Assembly: GCF_900115395.1 (NCBI RefSeq)
Contig: NZ_FOWE01000008.1
Span: 145,170-209,169 of the forward strand
Direction: 5' to 3'
Length of the DNA stretch: 64,000 nucleotides
Source: Geodermatophilus obscurus
Lineage (GTDB): Bacteria; Actinomycetota; Actinomycetes; Mycobacteriales; Geodermatophilaceae
Shown: positions 25,327 through 33,911 of the stretch, piece after piece
How the letters are laid out: every line of letters starts with the position of its first letter
Numbering within the stretch: position 1 is the first letter of the stretch
Notes under the pieces: generated by a model
Seen by the model: the letters and a program-made list of their open reading frames with translations, nothing else
What the model was told of the DNA's origin: nothing
The model's database searches: none
Program-made: the position numbers and the translations under genes

Positions 25327-26166
25327 ATGAGCGGTACCGGATCGGTGACGGGTGCGGCGGGCCGGGCGGGCGACAGCGACGCGCTGGAGAACCTGGCCCG
25401 CGTGGGACTGATCGCCTACGGCGTGGTCCACCTGCTGATCGCATGGCTGGCCCTCCAGCTCGCCTGGGGCGGCGGCGGGCAGTCGGCCGACCAGTCCGGC
25501 GCCCTGGCGACCGTGGCCGAGTCCCCGATCGGCAAGCCGCTGCTGTGGGTGATCGCGCTGGGCCTGGTCGCTCTGGCGCTGTGGCAGGCCGCCGAGGTGC
25601 TGCGCTGGCGGTCGGGCTGGTCGGCGTCCGGGGACGCCCGCAAGAAGGCCGTGACGAGGTCCGGCAAGGCGGTGGCCAAGACGGTCGTCTACCTGGTGCT
25701 GGCCTTCGCCGCGTTCCGGGCCGCCACCGGCGGCGGGCAGTCGAGCTCCGGTCAGCAGCAGCAGACCGCGGCCGGCGTCTTCGGCTGGCCCGCCGGGCGC
25801 TGGCTCGTCGGCCTCGCCGGCCTGGTGGTGATCGGCGTCGGGGTCTACCACGTGGTCAAGGGCGTCACCCAGAAGTTCCTCGAGCAGGTCGACCTCTCGA
25901 CCGCGCCGCAGGGCACGCGGCGTCTGGTGACCCGGCTCGGGCAGGTCGGCTACCCGGCCAAGGGGGTCGCGCTGGGCGTCGTCGGCGCGCTGCTGGTCTA
26001 CGCGGCGGTCACCTTCGACCCCGCCAAGGCCTCGGGCCTCGACGGCGCGATGCGGACTATCCTCGACGCCCCGTTCGGCCGCGTGCTGCTCACCCTCGTG
26101 GCCCTCGGGATCGCCGCGTTCGGCGCGTACTGCTTCGTGCGGGCCCGGTACCCCGAGCGCACGTGA
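25327..26166 (+). CDS. DUF1206 membrane protein, first of a tandem pair
   Basis: A 279-residue protein with three DUF1206 repeats, each of two transmembrane helices. The repeated signature is seen as LARVGLIAYGVVHLLIAWLAL, SGKAVAKTVVYLVLAFAAF and LGQVGYPAKGVALGVVGALL. Each repeat ends with a conserved basic segment (ALWQAAEVL, YHVVKGV, AFGAYCFVRARYP). DUF1206 proteins occur in actinobacteria and cyanobacteria and have no known function. The stop overlaps the next gene's start, and a paralogue follows directly. Confidence 0.9.
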   Translation: MSGTGSVTGAAGRAGDSDALENLARVGLIAYGVVHLLIAWLALQLAWGGGGQSADQSGALATVAESPIGKPLLWVIALGLVALALWQAAEVLRWRSGWSASGDARKKAVTRSGKAVAKTVVYLVLAFAAFRAATGGGQSSSGQQQQTAAGVFGWPAGRWLVGLAGLVVIGVGVYHVVKGVTQKFLEQVDLSTAPQGTRRLVTRLGQVGYPAKGVALGVVGALLVYAAVTFDPAKASGLDGAMRTILDAPFGRVLLTLVALGIAAFGAYCFVRARYPERT

Positions 26167-27068
26167 AGGACCTCCCCGCCCCCCACCGCTCGCGAGCTCG
26201 CGGCGGGCCCCTGCGGGGAGGCCGGGACCGGCTGCACCGGGCGGTCGCGGCCGCCCGGGAGGTCACCGACCACCCCGTCCTGCAGGCTCTCGCCCGGGTC
26301 GGGCTGGTCGCCTACGGCGTCGTGCACCTGCTGATCGGCTGGCTGACCTGGCGGGTGTCGCGCGGGGCGGAGCAGACCGACGCCGACCAGACCGGCGCGC
26401 TGCACGCCGTCGCCGCGACCCCCGGCGGGGCGGTGCTGCTGTGGGCGATCGGGCTGGGCCTGCTGGCGCTGGCGCTGTGGCAGGGCGGTGAGGTGCTGCT
26501 GTGGTGGCACGGCCTGTTCGACCGCCGGCACCGTGTCCGCACCGCCGTGGTGTGCGCCAAGTGCCTGGCGAAGGCCGCCGTCTACGCCGTCCTCGCGGTC
26601 ACCGCGCTGCTGTTCGCCGCCGGCGCGGAGTACGACGCCGACGAGCGGCTGCGCGAGCTCACCGGCGAGACGCTGGAGGTCCCCGGCGGCGCGGTCGCGG
26701 TCGGCGCCGCCGGGGTGGGCGTCGTCGTCCTGGGCGCCTACTCGCTGTGGCGCGGGGTGTCCGGCGGCTTCATGCGCGACATCGACCTGCCCGCCGCACC
26801 CGACCGGTGGGAGCCGGTGATCGAGGCGGTCGGGCGGGTCGGCTACGCGGCCAAGGGCGTGGCGTTCGGCGTCGTCGGCGTGCTGGTGGTCCGGGCGGCG
26901 GCGACGGCCGACGTCTCGACCGCCACCGGCCTCGACGGCGCGATGACGACGATCGGCCGCGCCGGCGCGGGCCCGGCGATGCTCACCGTCGTGGCGGCCG
27001 GGTTCGCGGCGTTCGGCGTCTACGCGCTCGCCCGGGCCCGCTACCCCGACCGCGACCCGTCGTCCTAG
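26163..27068 (+). CDS. DUF1206 membrane protein, second of a tandem pair
   Basis: About 301 residues. The six helices and three repeats follow the same plan as the upstream gene: LARVGLVAYGVVHLLIGWLTW, CAKCLAKAAVYAVLAVTALL, VGRVGYAAKGVAFGVVGVLV, ending in YALARARYPDRD. The only in-frame standard start before the conserved part is GTG at 26163, overlapping the previous stop (GTGA). This means the first 20 residues or so (VKDLPAPHRSRARGGPL) are translated from a family A palindromic repeat inserted between the paralogues. A non-standard CTG at 26232, preceded by GGGGAGG, is the other option. The 3' end overlaps the convergent FabG gene by four bases. Confidence 0.85.
   Translation: MKDLPAPHRSRARGGPLRGGRDRLHRAVAAAREVTDHPVLQALARVGLVAYGVVHLLIGWLTWRVSRGAEQTDADQTGALHAVAATPGGAVLLWAIGLGLLALALWQGGEVLLWWHGLFDRRHRVRTAVVCAKCLAKAAVYAVLAVTALLFAAGAEYDADERLRELTGETLEVPGGAVAVGAAGVGVVVLGAYSLWRGVSGGFMRDIDLPAAPDRWEPVIEAVGRVGYAAKGVAFGVVGVLVVRAAATADVSTATGLDGAMTTIGRAGAGPAMLTVVAAGFAAFGVYALARARYPDRDPSS
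26165..26227 (+). repeat. family A palindromic element, copy 1
   Basis: Starts GAAGGACC just after a stop codon. The outer arms CCTCCCCGC and GCGGGGAGG pair perfectly over nine bases, with an inner imperfect palindrome around CTCGCGAGCTCGCGG. It lies between the two DUF1206 paralogues and is probably translated as the N-terminus of the second. Confidence 0.8.
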
Positions 27069-27826
27069 GTGCGGGGGCCGCCGGCGACGTAGACGACCTG
27101 GCCGGACACGAACCCGGCTCCCTCGCTGACGAGGAACGAGACGGTGTGCGCGATGTCCTCGGGCACACCGGCGCGGGCCACCGGGATGGCCGCGGCGCGC
27201 TCGGCCACGTACTCCTCCCAGTCGCGCCCGATCCGCTCCGCGGTGGCCCTGGTCATCTCCGTCTGGATGAAGCCCGGGGCGATCGCGTTGGCGGTGACGC
27301 CGAACTTGCCCAGCTCGAGGGCGAGGGTCTTGGTGAACCCCTGCAGGCCGGCCTTGGCGGTGGCGTAGTTGGCCTGCCCGCGGTTGCCCAGCGCCGACGT
27401 CGACGACAGGTTGACCACGCGGCCCCACCCCACCTCGACCATGAACCTCTGGCATGCGCGGGTCATGAGGAACGAGCCGCGCAGGTGCACGTGCATGACC
27501 AGGTCCCAGTCGGCGTCGGTCATCTTGAACAGCATGTTGTCGCGGGTGACGCCCGCGTTGTTCACCAGGACCACGGGCGGGCCCAGCTCGGCGGCGACCC
27601 GGTCGACGGCGGCCTGCACCTGCTCGGCGTCGCCGACGTCGGCGCCCACCCCGAGCGCGCGGCCGCCGGCGGCCTGGACCGCCTGCACGGTGGCGGCGGT
27701 GGACCCCTCGTCGAGGTCGACCACCGCGACGGCGAGCCCGTCGGCGGCCAGGCGCAGGGCCGTGGCCGCGCCGATGCCGCGGGCGGCGCCGGTGACGATC
27801 GCGACGCGGGCGGTGGACTCGCTCAT
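27065..27826 (-). CDS. 3-oxoacyl-ACP/acetoacetyl-CoA reductase (FabG-like SDR)
   Basis: A 253-residue short-chain dehydrogenase/reductase. NAD(P)-binding GAARGIG at 13-19, NNAG at 89-92, and the catalytic Ser-141, Tyr-154, Lys-158 in the SSTSALGNRGQANYATAK block. The GNRGQANY pattern and the C-terminal APGFIQTEMT are close to FabG and related 3-ketoacyl-CoA reductases. It should reduce a 3-ketoacyl thioester in fatty-acid or storage-polymer metabolism. It is followed on the same strand by a thiolase gene whose stop is near, which suggests reversal or running of beta-oxidation type chemistry. The stop shares CTAG with the convergent DUF1206 gene. Confidence 0.88.
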   Translation of the reverse strand: MSESTARVAIVTGAARGIGAATALRLAADGLAVAVVDLDEGSTAATVQAVQAAGGRALGVGADVGDAEQVQAAVDRVAAELGPPVVLVNNAGVTRDNMLFKMTDADWDLVMHVHLRGSFLMTRACQRFMVEVGWGRVVNLSSTSALGNRGQANYATAKAGLQGFTKTLALELGKFGVTANAIAPGFIQTEMTRATAERIGRDWEEYVAERAAAIPVARAGVPEDIAHTVSFLVSEGAGFVSGQVVYVAGGPRT

Positions 27827-27910
27827 GGGGAGGCTCTCCTCGGGGTCGGGGGCTGCCGGCCGATCATGCCGGGCAGCCCCCGCGCCCGCCGAGCGGGACG
27901 GTGACCCCGG

Positions 27911-29125
27911 TCAGGACACGCGCTCGAGGACGGCGGCCAGGCCCTGCCCGCCGCCGATGCACATCGTCTCCAGGCCGTAGCGGGCGCCGCGGCGGTCCAT
28001 CTCGCGGGTCAGCGTGGCGAGGATGCGGCCACCGGTGGCGCCGACGGGGTGCCCCAGGGAGATGCCCGAGCCGTTGACGTTGGTGCGCTCGAAGTCGGCC
28101 TCGGTGAAGCCCCACTCGCGGGTCACCGCGAGGACCTGGCTGGCGAAGGCCTCGTTGAGCTCGACGAGGTCGATGTCGGACAGCTTCAGGCCGGCGAGGT
28201 CGAGCGCCTTCGCCGTCGCCGGCACCGGACCGATGCCCATGGTCCGCGGCGGGACGCCGGCCACCGCCCACGAGACGATCCGGGCCAGCGGGCGCAGCCC
28301 CAGCTCGGCCGCCCTCTCCGGCGAGGTGACGACGCAGGCGGCGGCGCCGTCGTTCTGGCCGCTGGCGTTGCCGGCGGTGACGGTGGCCTCGGGGTCGTCC
28401 TTCCCCATGATCGGCCGCAGCTTGGCGAGGGTCTCGACGGACGAGTCGGGCCGGATGTGCTCGTCACGCTCGACGACGGTGTCGCCCTTCCGGCCCCGGA
28501 TCGTCACCGGGACGATCTCGTCGGCGAACCGGCCCGCCTCGGTGGCCGCGGCGGCCCGGTGGTGGCTGCGGACGGAGTACTCGTCCTGCTCCTCGCGGCT
28601 GATCGAGTACTCGCGGCGCAGGTTCTCCGCGGTCTCGAGCATGCCGCCGGGCACCGGGTGGTGCACGCCGCCGGCGGTGACGCGGCCGCGGGCCAGGCCG
28701 TCCTGCAGCAGCACGCCGGGGCCGGCCTTGACCCCCCAGCGCATGGCGTGGGAGTAGAAGGGCGCGTTGCTCATCGACTCGGCGCCGCCGGCCAGCACGA
28801 CCTCGGCGGCGCCGGTCTGCACCTGCATGGCGGCGTAGAGGACCGCCTGCAGGCCCGAGCCGCAGCGGCGGTCGACCTGGATGCCCGCGGCGGTCACCGG
28901 CAGGCCGGCGTCGAGGGCGGCGACGCGGCCGAGGGCCGGCGCCTCCATCGTCGGGTAGCAGTGGCCGAGGACGACGTCGTCGACCGACTCCGGCGGCAGG
29001 CCGGTGCGCTCCAGGAGTGCCCTGATGACGGTGGAGGCCAGGTCCTGCACGGGCACGTCCCGCAGGGATCCCCCGAAGCCCCCGACCGGGGTCCGCAGCG
29101 GCTCACAGATGACCGCGTCGCGCAC
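27911..29125 (-). CDS. acetyl-CoA C-acyltransferase (thiolase)
   Basis: A 404-residue thiolase. The nucleophile Cys-88 is in DRRCGSGLQA, followed by GGAESMS; the C-terminal active-site residues are His-359 (GISLGHPVGATGGR) and Cys-389 (ETMCIGGGQG), with NEAFASQ in between. The enzyme either cleaves 3-ketoacyl-CoA or condenses acetyl-CoA units. It is upstream of the FabG-like gene on the same strand with about 85 bases between them, so they are probably one transcript. Length and all motifs are normal. Confidence 0.92.
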   Translation of the reverse strand: MRDAVICEPLRTPVGGFGGSLRDVPVQDLASTVIRALLERTGLPPESVDDVVLGHCYPTMEAPALGRVAALDAGLPVTAAGIQVDRRCGSGLQAVLYAAMQVQTGAAEVVLAGGAESMSNAPFYSHAMRWGVKAGPGVLLQDGLARGRVTAGGVHHPVPGGMLETAENLRREYSISREEQDEYSVRSHHRAAAATEAGRFADEIVPVTIRGRKGDTVVERDEHIRPDSSVETLAKLRPIMGKDDPEATVTAGNASGQNDGAAACVVTSPERAAELGLRPLARIVSWAVAGVPPRTMGIGPVPATAKALDLAGLKLSDIDLVELNEAFASQVLAVTREWGFTEADFERTNVNGSGISLGHPVGATGGRILATLTREMDRRGARYGLETMCIGGGQGLAAVLERVS

Positions 29126-29254
29126 GGCGTCCTCCTCGGCTCGTGGTGTGCCGGCCCACGTCCGGGCGGCTCGACACGGAGTGTCCTCCCCGCCGCGGGC
29201 GGGCGCGGACCGACCCGGAGCCGACGGGGCCCGGAGCGGGAGGAGCGGGAGGGA

Positions 29255-29620
29255 CTACGCGGCGCCGGCGCCGGTCTGGACCTGCTCGACGCCGAGGAGG
29301 TCCCACAGGCCGGTGACCTGGAGGGCGCGGGTGACCGCGCGGGTGCCGACGAGCACGCGCAGCCGGGCGCCGGTCTGGTCGGCGGTGCGGTGGGCGACGG
29401 CGAGCACCGACAGGCCCGCGGAGTCGAGGAAGGTGACGGCCTCCAGGTCCACGGTCACCGAGCGCGGGCTGCCGGCGAAGGCGTCGTCGAGCGCGCGGCG
29501 CAGGTCGGGCGCGGTGGAGCAGTCCACCTCACCGGCGCAGACGAGGCGCGCGGCGCCGTCCGCGAGGACGGTGTCGACGGTCAGCAGGTCACTGGTGGGG
29601 CGAGGGGAGACGGTGGTCAC
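29255..29620 (-). CDS. STAS-domain anti-anti-sigma factor (RsbV-like)
   Basis: A 121-residue single STAS domain. The phosphorylation site is Ser-67 in VTFLDSAGLSVL, the standard position in SpoIIAA/RsbV proteins. A phosphatase of the PP2C type removes phosphate from this Ser so that the protein can trap an anti-sigma kinase and free a sigma factor. A suitable phosphatase (13711-15972) lies 13 kb away in the same window; no RsbW-type kinase or sigma gene is adjacent. GTG at 29620 gives the usual N-terminus. Confidence 0.88.
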   Translation of the reverse strand: MTTVSPRPTSDLLTVDTVLADGAARLVCAGEVDCSTAPDLRRALDDAFAGSPRSVTVDLEAVTFLDSAGLSVLAVAHRTADQTGARLRVLVGTRAVTRALQVTGLWDLLGVEQVQTGAGAA

Positions 29621-29844
29621 GGTGCGCCTCTCGGTCGAGGGCGGGCCCGTGCGAAGGACAGCGGCTGGGTGAGCCGTACCAAGCGCGGAGTCCGGCAAGA
29701 CGTGGACGGCTGGTGTTGAACCGCACCTCGGACGGTAGGCGGGGGGCACATGTGGCGCAAGGGTCCCCACGGTGTGTCCGCCCACGTGCACCTGTCCACC
29801 CGGAGCCCGGCGGCAGGTGGCCGCGGACGGGGATACTCGACGGC

Positions 29845-30147
29845 GTGAACGGTCGCTGGGTGGTCGCGGGTCTGATGTGGGCGGCCGTGTCGGTCCTGGC
29901 CTTCCGGGGCATCGGCAACGTGATCGTGGCGGGCGGCCTCGTGGTGTTCGGGCTGGTCCTGCTCGTCGTCCTCGCGATGGCCAGCGACTGGGACCGCCAC
30001 CCCGGCTTCGAGGAGCGCGAGCGGGAGCGGGCGCGCCGGCGGCGGGAGAAGTGGGAGCGCAACGCGGGCGCACGGGCGCGCGACCGGGAGCGCTGGGAGG
30101 CCCACCAGGCCCGCAAGGCCGCGCGCGGGGCCGCGCAGGACCGGTAG
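29845..30147 (+). CDS. small two-helix membrane protein with Arg/Glu-rich tail
   Basis: A 100-residue protein. Two transmembrane helices (WVVAGLMWAAVSVLAF and VIVAGGLVVFGLVLLVVLAM) are followed by a highly charged, probably coiled-coil cytoplasmic tail (ERERERARRRREKWERN). The GTG at 29845 places the first helix at the N-terminus. No family is recognised. The gene ends just before a perfect 22-bp palindrome. Confidence 0.62.
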   Translation: MNGRWVVAGLMWAAVSVLAFRGIGNVIVAGGLVVFGLVLLVVLAMASDWDRHPGFEERERERARRRREKWERNAGARARDRERWEAHQARKAARGAAQDR

Positions 30148-30149
30148 CC

Positions 30150-30171
30150 GGCCTCCCCGCGCGGGGAGGCC
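30150..30171 (+). terminator. perfect 22-bp GC palindrome after the two-helix membrane protein gene
   Basis: GGCCTCCCCGC and its exact complement lie back to back, directly after the stop at 30147, followed by GTCGGAAAA. Very likely a transcription terminator. Confidence 0.65.
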
Positions 30172-30207
30172 GTCGGAAAACCCGTGGACGGCGTCGGCGG
30201 GCCGCTC

Positions 30208-30232
30208 TAGCGTCGCCGTCATGCGCCTCTGA
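30208..30232 (+). promoter_or_regulatory. possible promoter with a four-codon leaderless upstream frame
   Basis: TGGACG (30185-30190) and TAGCGT (30208-30213) are 17 bases apart, and ATG CGC CTC TGA begins seven bases after the -10 box. A transcript starting there would open with a Met-Arg-Leu-stop frame and a leader of about 160 bases before the gene at 30395. The rest of the leader (30233-30394) shows no riboswitch I recognise. Confidence 0.3.
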
Positions 30233-30394
30233 GTCCGCTCGCGACCGCGTCCCCCGTGACGCCGCCCGCGTCCTCCGCCGACGCCCGCGGGTCGAGCCCC
30301 GGCTCCCCGCTCTCCTCCCGCCCGTTCACCGGGCGCTCCCTCCCCTGGCTGCCGGCTGCCCCGCGGCCGGTCCGACCTCCCCCAGGAGGCCCCC

Positions 30395-30760
30395 GTGTCA
30401 CGTCCCGTCCGACCGCTGTCCCCCGCCGCCGGCGCCGCCCGCGCCGCCCTGCCCGCCGACGCCGCCGCCGACCTCGACCGGCTGGCGTCAGCCGTGCTGG
30501 CCTCCCCCTCGGCGGCGCTCGGCGCCGTGCTGCGGTCCCACCTGCCCGGCATGGCCGGCGTGCGCTGGCTGCGCATGGCCGGGCTGCCGCCCACCGCCCG
30601 GGCGACCGCGCTGACGGAGGAGCAGTGGTCGAAGGACCCCTCTGCCCCCCACCACTCGCACGCTCGTGGCGGGCCCCTGCAGAGGGGCCGGAAGACGGGC
30701 GGGCGGCCGTCGGCGCACGGCCACGCGCCCGGTGCGATGGCCGCCCCGCGCTGGCACTGA
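30395..30760 (+). CDS. hypothetical protein whose C-terminus reads through a family A repeat
   Basis: A 121-residue frame starting with GTG after AGGAGG. The first 80 residues (for example AAADLDRLASAVLASPSAALGAVL and GMAGVRWLRMAGLPPTA) look like a normal small helical protein. From about residue 79 (SKDPSAPHHSHARGGPLQRGRK) the sequence is a translated family A palindrome, followed by low-complexity residues. In other copies the repeat sits right after a stop codon; here TGG stands where a TGA could have been, so the original protein may have ended earlier. No known domain. Confidence 0.5.
   Translation: MSRPVRPLSPAAGAARAALPADAAADLDRLASAVLASPSAALGAVLRSHLPGMAGVRWLRMAGLPPTARATALTEEQWSKDPSAPHHSHARGGPLQRGRKTGGRPSAHGHAPGAMAAPRWH
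30631..30693 (+). repeat. family A palindromic element, copy 2
   Basis: Begins GAAGGACC. Outer arms CCCCTCTGC and GCAGAGGGG pair perfectly. It lies within the reading frame of the gene at 30395-30760 and 70 bases before copy 3. Confidence 0.8.
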
Positions 30761-30761
30761 C

Positions 30762-30827
30762 GAAGGACCACCCCTCCCCCCACGCTTCGCGAGCTCGGCG
30801 CGGGGCCCTGAGGGGTGGCCGTTCCAG
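30762..30827 (+). repeat. family A palindromic element, copy 3
   Basis: Begins GAAGGACC one base after the TGA of the preceding gene and ends GGCCGTTCCAG. Outer arms CCACCCCTC and GAGGGGTGG pair perfectly. It lies between convergent genes. Confidence 0.8.
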
Positions 30828-30843
30828 CACCTCACCAGGGGGG

Positions 30844-33800
30844 TCAGGTCACCGAGTCCTCCGCGGCGAGGTCGGCGGAGCGGGCGGGCTCGGCGAAGGC
30901 CTCGGCGAGGGCCTGCCGCAGCGGCCAGGCGCCGGCCCGCCAGGCCAGCGCCCGGCCCAGCGCGGCCGGGGTGCCGTCCACGTGGTCGACGCCCTCGCCG
31001 GGCCACCAGGCCACCGGCCGGCCGGCGGCCAGCAGCGGCCCGTGGACGGCGACCTCGCCGGGCAGCACCGGGAGGCCCAGCCGGGCGGCGGCCAGGCCGG
31101 CGCCCGGCACCGCCGCCCACGGCCCGCGGCGCACCGGGGTGCTGGTGACCGCGGCCTGCACGCGCTCGCTCAGCAGCGGCAGGTCGAGCAGGTCGGCCAC
31201 CGGCCCCGGGGCGCCGCCGGCCGGCACGAGGGCGCCGTCGGCCAGCGGCTGCAGCCAAGGCGCGTCCAGCACGGCGACGGGCTCGCGCGCGGGGTCGGCC
31301 ACCCGGTCCGGCGCCACCCGCACCCGCGCCGGCGGGTCGACGTCGATCCCGTCGAGGGCGGCCGCCAGGCGCGCGTACACGGTGCGCAGCACGGCGGCCG
31401 GCGCCGTGCGGGCGGGGTCGCCGAGGCGGTCGAGCAGGTCGGCGGCCGCGTCGGGGTCGGCCAGCACGTCGTCGACGGTGGCGGGCGGGCGCAGCCGCGC
31501 GAGCACCTCCGGCGGCGCGTGCGCCGGGTCGTAGAGCCCGTCCAGCTCCCGGCCGTCCGGTGCCCGCAGCCGGTCGGGGCGCCGCCCGCCGAGCACCGGG
31601 CGGGTCGACAGCCACCAGCGCAGGTGCCCGGGCACCGCGACGCCGTCGAGGACGACGTCGGCCCACGCCTCCTCCGGCGCCGCGGCCAGCAGCGGCAGGG
31701 CGCCGTCCCAGTCGGCCACCAGGTCGAGGTCGCGGACGGCGGTCAGCGGTGGCCACGCCGGCGGGGGCGCGTCGGCCGGCAGCCGGTCCAGCACCGCGTC
31801 GGCCCAGTCCTCGGCGGCGTCGACGTCGAGGTCGGCGGGGTCCTCGGCGCGCACCAGCGCGAACGTGCCCAGCACGCCGACCGCCCGCAGCGCCGCGGGG
31901 TCGTGGTCGGCGGCGAAGCCGGGGTCGAGCACGCCGAGCGCGCCGTCCTCGAGGACCGCGGCGAGCGGCGCGCCGGGCAGCAGCAGCTCCCCCGCGGGCG
32001 CCCAGGCGCCCCCGTCGTCGGGCAGCGCCAGCTCGGCCAGCCACGGCAGCTCCCCGGGGGCGGTGCCGGCGGCGGCCACGAGGGCGAGGACGGCGTCGGC
32101 GAGGTCGGCGGGGTCGGTCTCGCCGAGGTCCTCGTCGACGGCGTCGACGGACTCCTCGACGGCGGCCCGCACGGCGGGGTCGGCGAGCACCGCGGCCGCG
32201 GTGGCCGGGCGGGCGCCGAGCCGTTCCAGCAGCCGCCGCGCGGCCGGCGGTGCCACCGCGTCCGGGGCGGCGATCCGCAGGGCGAGCGACCCCAGCCGGC
32301 CGACCGGCAGGTCCGGCTCGGGCAGCAGCACGCCCGCCGGACCCGGCGCGGTGCGGCCGTCGGCCAGCGGCACCGGCAGCGCGCCGAGCTCCTCGCGGTC
32401 GGCGGAGGCGAGCGCGGTGTAGAGCCGCGCCCACCAGTCCGGTGGCCGGGCCACCGCTGTCACCGCCTCCACCACCTGCGCCGTCCCCACCCGCCGCACG
32501 CCCAGGGCGGCCAGCGCGGGCGCCCCGTCGCGGCGCGCCCAGCCGGCCGGCAGCAGCCCCGGCACCACGTCGGTGAGGACGTCGACCAGCTCGTCGGGGC
32601 CGCCGTCGAGGACGGCCGCCCGGTCGGGCTGCTGGCGGGTGCCGTCGGCGGCCGGCAGCCACGCCGTGGCGCGGAGCCGGTCGAGGACGGCCGAGCCGAG
32701 GGCGGCGTCGAGCTCGGCGGCGGCCAGCCCGATGCGCGGCACCAGCCCGAGCACCGCCGGGTCGGGCGACAGCGCGGCCAGCAGGTCGGCGTAGCCCTCC
32801 GCGGCCACGGCGACCAGCGCGTCGGTGACCGGGCCGGGGGCGACGTGCCGGCGGTCGGGGCCGAGCGGGAACGGCGCGACCAGCCGCACCGGCAGCGACA
32901 GCGGCTCGTCGCTGGGCGTGGGCGCGTGCACCACCTGGCGGCCCGGCAGGGGCTCCGGGCGGCCGTCGTCGTCGAGGGGCACCGCCCAGGTGACGGTGTA
33001 CCCGCGGCGGGCGCGCTCCTCGACCGGGCGGTCGGCGAGCAGCCCGGCGGGCAGCTCCCCGCTGCGCTGGCCCAGCCGCCAGGTCGTCGTCGCGTCGCCG
33101 TCGCGCAGGCGGGCGAGCGGCGGGGTGCGGGTGCACGACAGGGTGCGCACGACGCCGTCGACGACCACCTCGACCTCGGCCAGGCCGGGAAGCGCGAGGA
33201 GCAGCCCGGCGTCGAGGGCCCCCAGCGCGGCCCGGACGGCCGCCCGCGACCCGGCGCGCAGCGGGAGCACGACCTCGGTGGCGTACCCGTCGCGCGGCGG
33301 GCCGCCGTCGGGCCACGGCAGCCGCAGCACCGGGACGGCGCCCTCGCGGCGGGCGAGCTCGCCGGCCAGCGCCGCGACGTCGGCCACCTCGGCGCGGGTG
33401 CGCGCGGCGCTGAAGCGGACGCCGCCGTGCTGCGAGTGCACCGCCGGCTCGTCGGAGACGGCGAGGACGGCGGCGAACCCGACCCCGAACCGGCCGACGG
33501 TCTGCCGTTGGTCCCGCTTCGCCGACGCGCGCAGGGTCGCCAGGCCGGCCACGCCGGCGGCGTCCAGCGGCGCGCCGGTGTTGGCCGCGTGCAGCACCTC
33601 TCCCCCGGCGCCCTCGCTGCCGACCGCCGCGAGCTCCAGCCGCAGCCGTCCCGGCACCCCGGCCCGCGCCGCGGCGTCGGCGGCATTCTGTGCCAGCTCG
33701 ACCAGCAGCCGGTCGCGGTAGCCGCCGCGGACGAGGTCCTCCTCGGCGTTGGCGTCCTCCCGGAAGCGCGCCGGTGAGTCGCTCCAGGCGGCGAGCACGC

Positions 33801-33861
33801 GCCGGCGGATCCCCGCGGTGTCGAAGGGGTCGGTCCGGCCCGCCAGCATGGCGGTCAGCAT
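30844..33861 (-). CDS. large GHKL ATPase of the sacsin N-terminal (Hsp90-like) type
   Basis: A 1005-residue protein. The first 250 residues form a GHKL nucleotide-binding domain like that at the start of sacsin and in Hsp90: RDRLLVELAQNAADAAARAG is the N-box with the Mg-binding Asn, ANTGAPLDAAGV carries the adenine-binding region, and VGRFGVGFAAVL is the glycine lid. The rest is a long Ala/Leu/Asp-rich helical or mixed region without named domains. Proteins of this design are widespread in actinobacteria; a chaperone-like role is assumed from the ATPase only. Start at 33861 or four codons later. It is divergent from the aldehyde dehydrogenase gene, and a family A repeat lies after its stop. 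Confidence 0.82.
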   Translation of the reverse strand: MLTAMLAGRTDPFDTAGIRRRVLAAWSDSPARFREDANAEEDLVRGGYRDRLLVELAQNAADAAARAGVPGRLRLELAAVGSEGAGGEVLHAANTGAPLDAAGVAGLATLRASAKRDQRQTVGRFGVGFAAVLAVSDEPAVHSQHGGVRFSAARTRAEVADVAALAGELARREGAVPVLRLPWPDGGPPRDGYATEVVLPLRAGSRAAVRAALGALDAGLLLALPGLAEVEVVVDGVVRTLSCTRTPPLARLRDGDATTTWRLGQRSGELPAGLLADRPVEERARRGYTVTWAVPLDDDGRPEPLPGRQVVHAPTPSDEPLSLPVRLVAPFPLGPDRRHVAPGPVTDALVAVAAEGYADLLAALSPDPAVLGLVPRIGLAAAELDAALGSAVLDRLRATAWLPAADGTRQQPDRAAVLDGGPDELVDVLTDVVPGLLPAGWARRDGAPALAALGVRRVGTAQVVEAVTAVARPPDWWARLYTALASADREELGALPVPLADGRTAPGPAGVLLPEPDLPVGRLGSLALRIAAPDAVAPPAARRLLERLGARPATAAAVLADPAVRAAVEESVDAVDEDLGETDPADLADAVLALVAAAGTAPGELPWLAELALPDDGGAWAPAGELLLPGAPLAAVLEDGALGVLDPGFAADHDPAALRAVGVLGTFALVRAEDPADLDVDAAEDWADAVLDRLPADAPPPAWPPLTAVRDLDLVADWDGALPLLAAAPEEAWADVVLDGVAVPGHLRWWLSTRPVLGGRRPDRLRAPDGRELDGLYDPAHAPPEVLARLRPPATVDDVLADPDAAADLLDRLGDPARTAPAAVLRTVYARLAAALDGIDVDPPARVRVAPDRVADPAREPVAVLDAPWLQPLADGALVPAGGAPGPVADLLDLPLLSERVQAAVTSTPVRRGPWAAVPGAGLAAARLGLPVLPGEVAVHGPLLAAGRPVAWWPGEGVDHVDGTPAALGRALAWRAGAWPLRQALAEAFAEPARSADLAAEDSVT

Positions 33862-33911
33862 GGCAGCGGACGGGGGCGCGGGACGGGTCCGGAGCCGGGG
33901 CTACGCGCGGG

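Noticed and set aside
30256..33777. 1173-codon plus-strand frame opposite the sacsin-like gene
   Set aside because: The GHKL motifs lie on the minus strand; the plus frame is Gly/Arg/His-rich without any domain.
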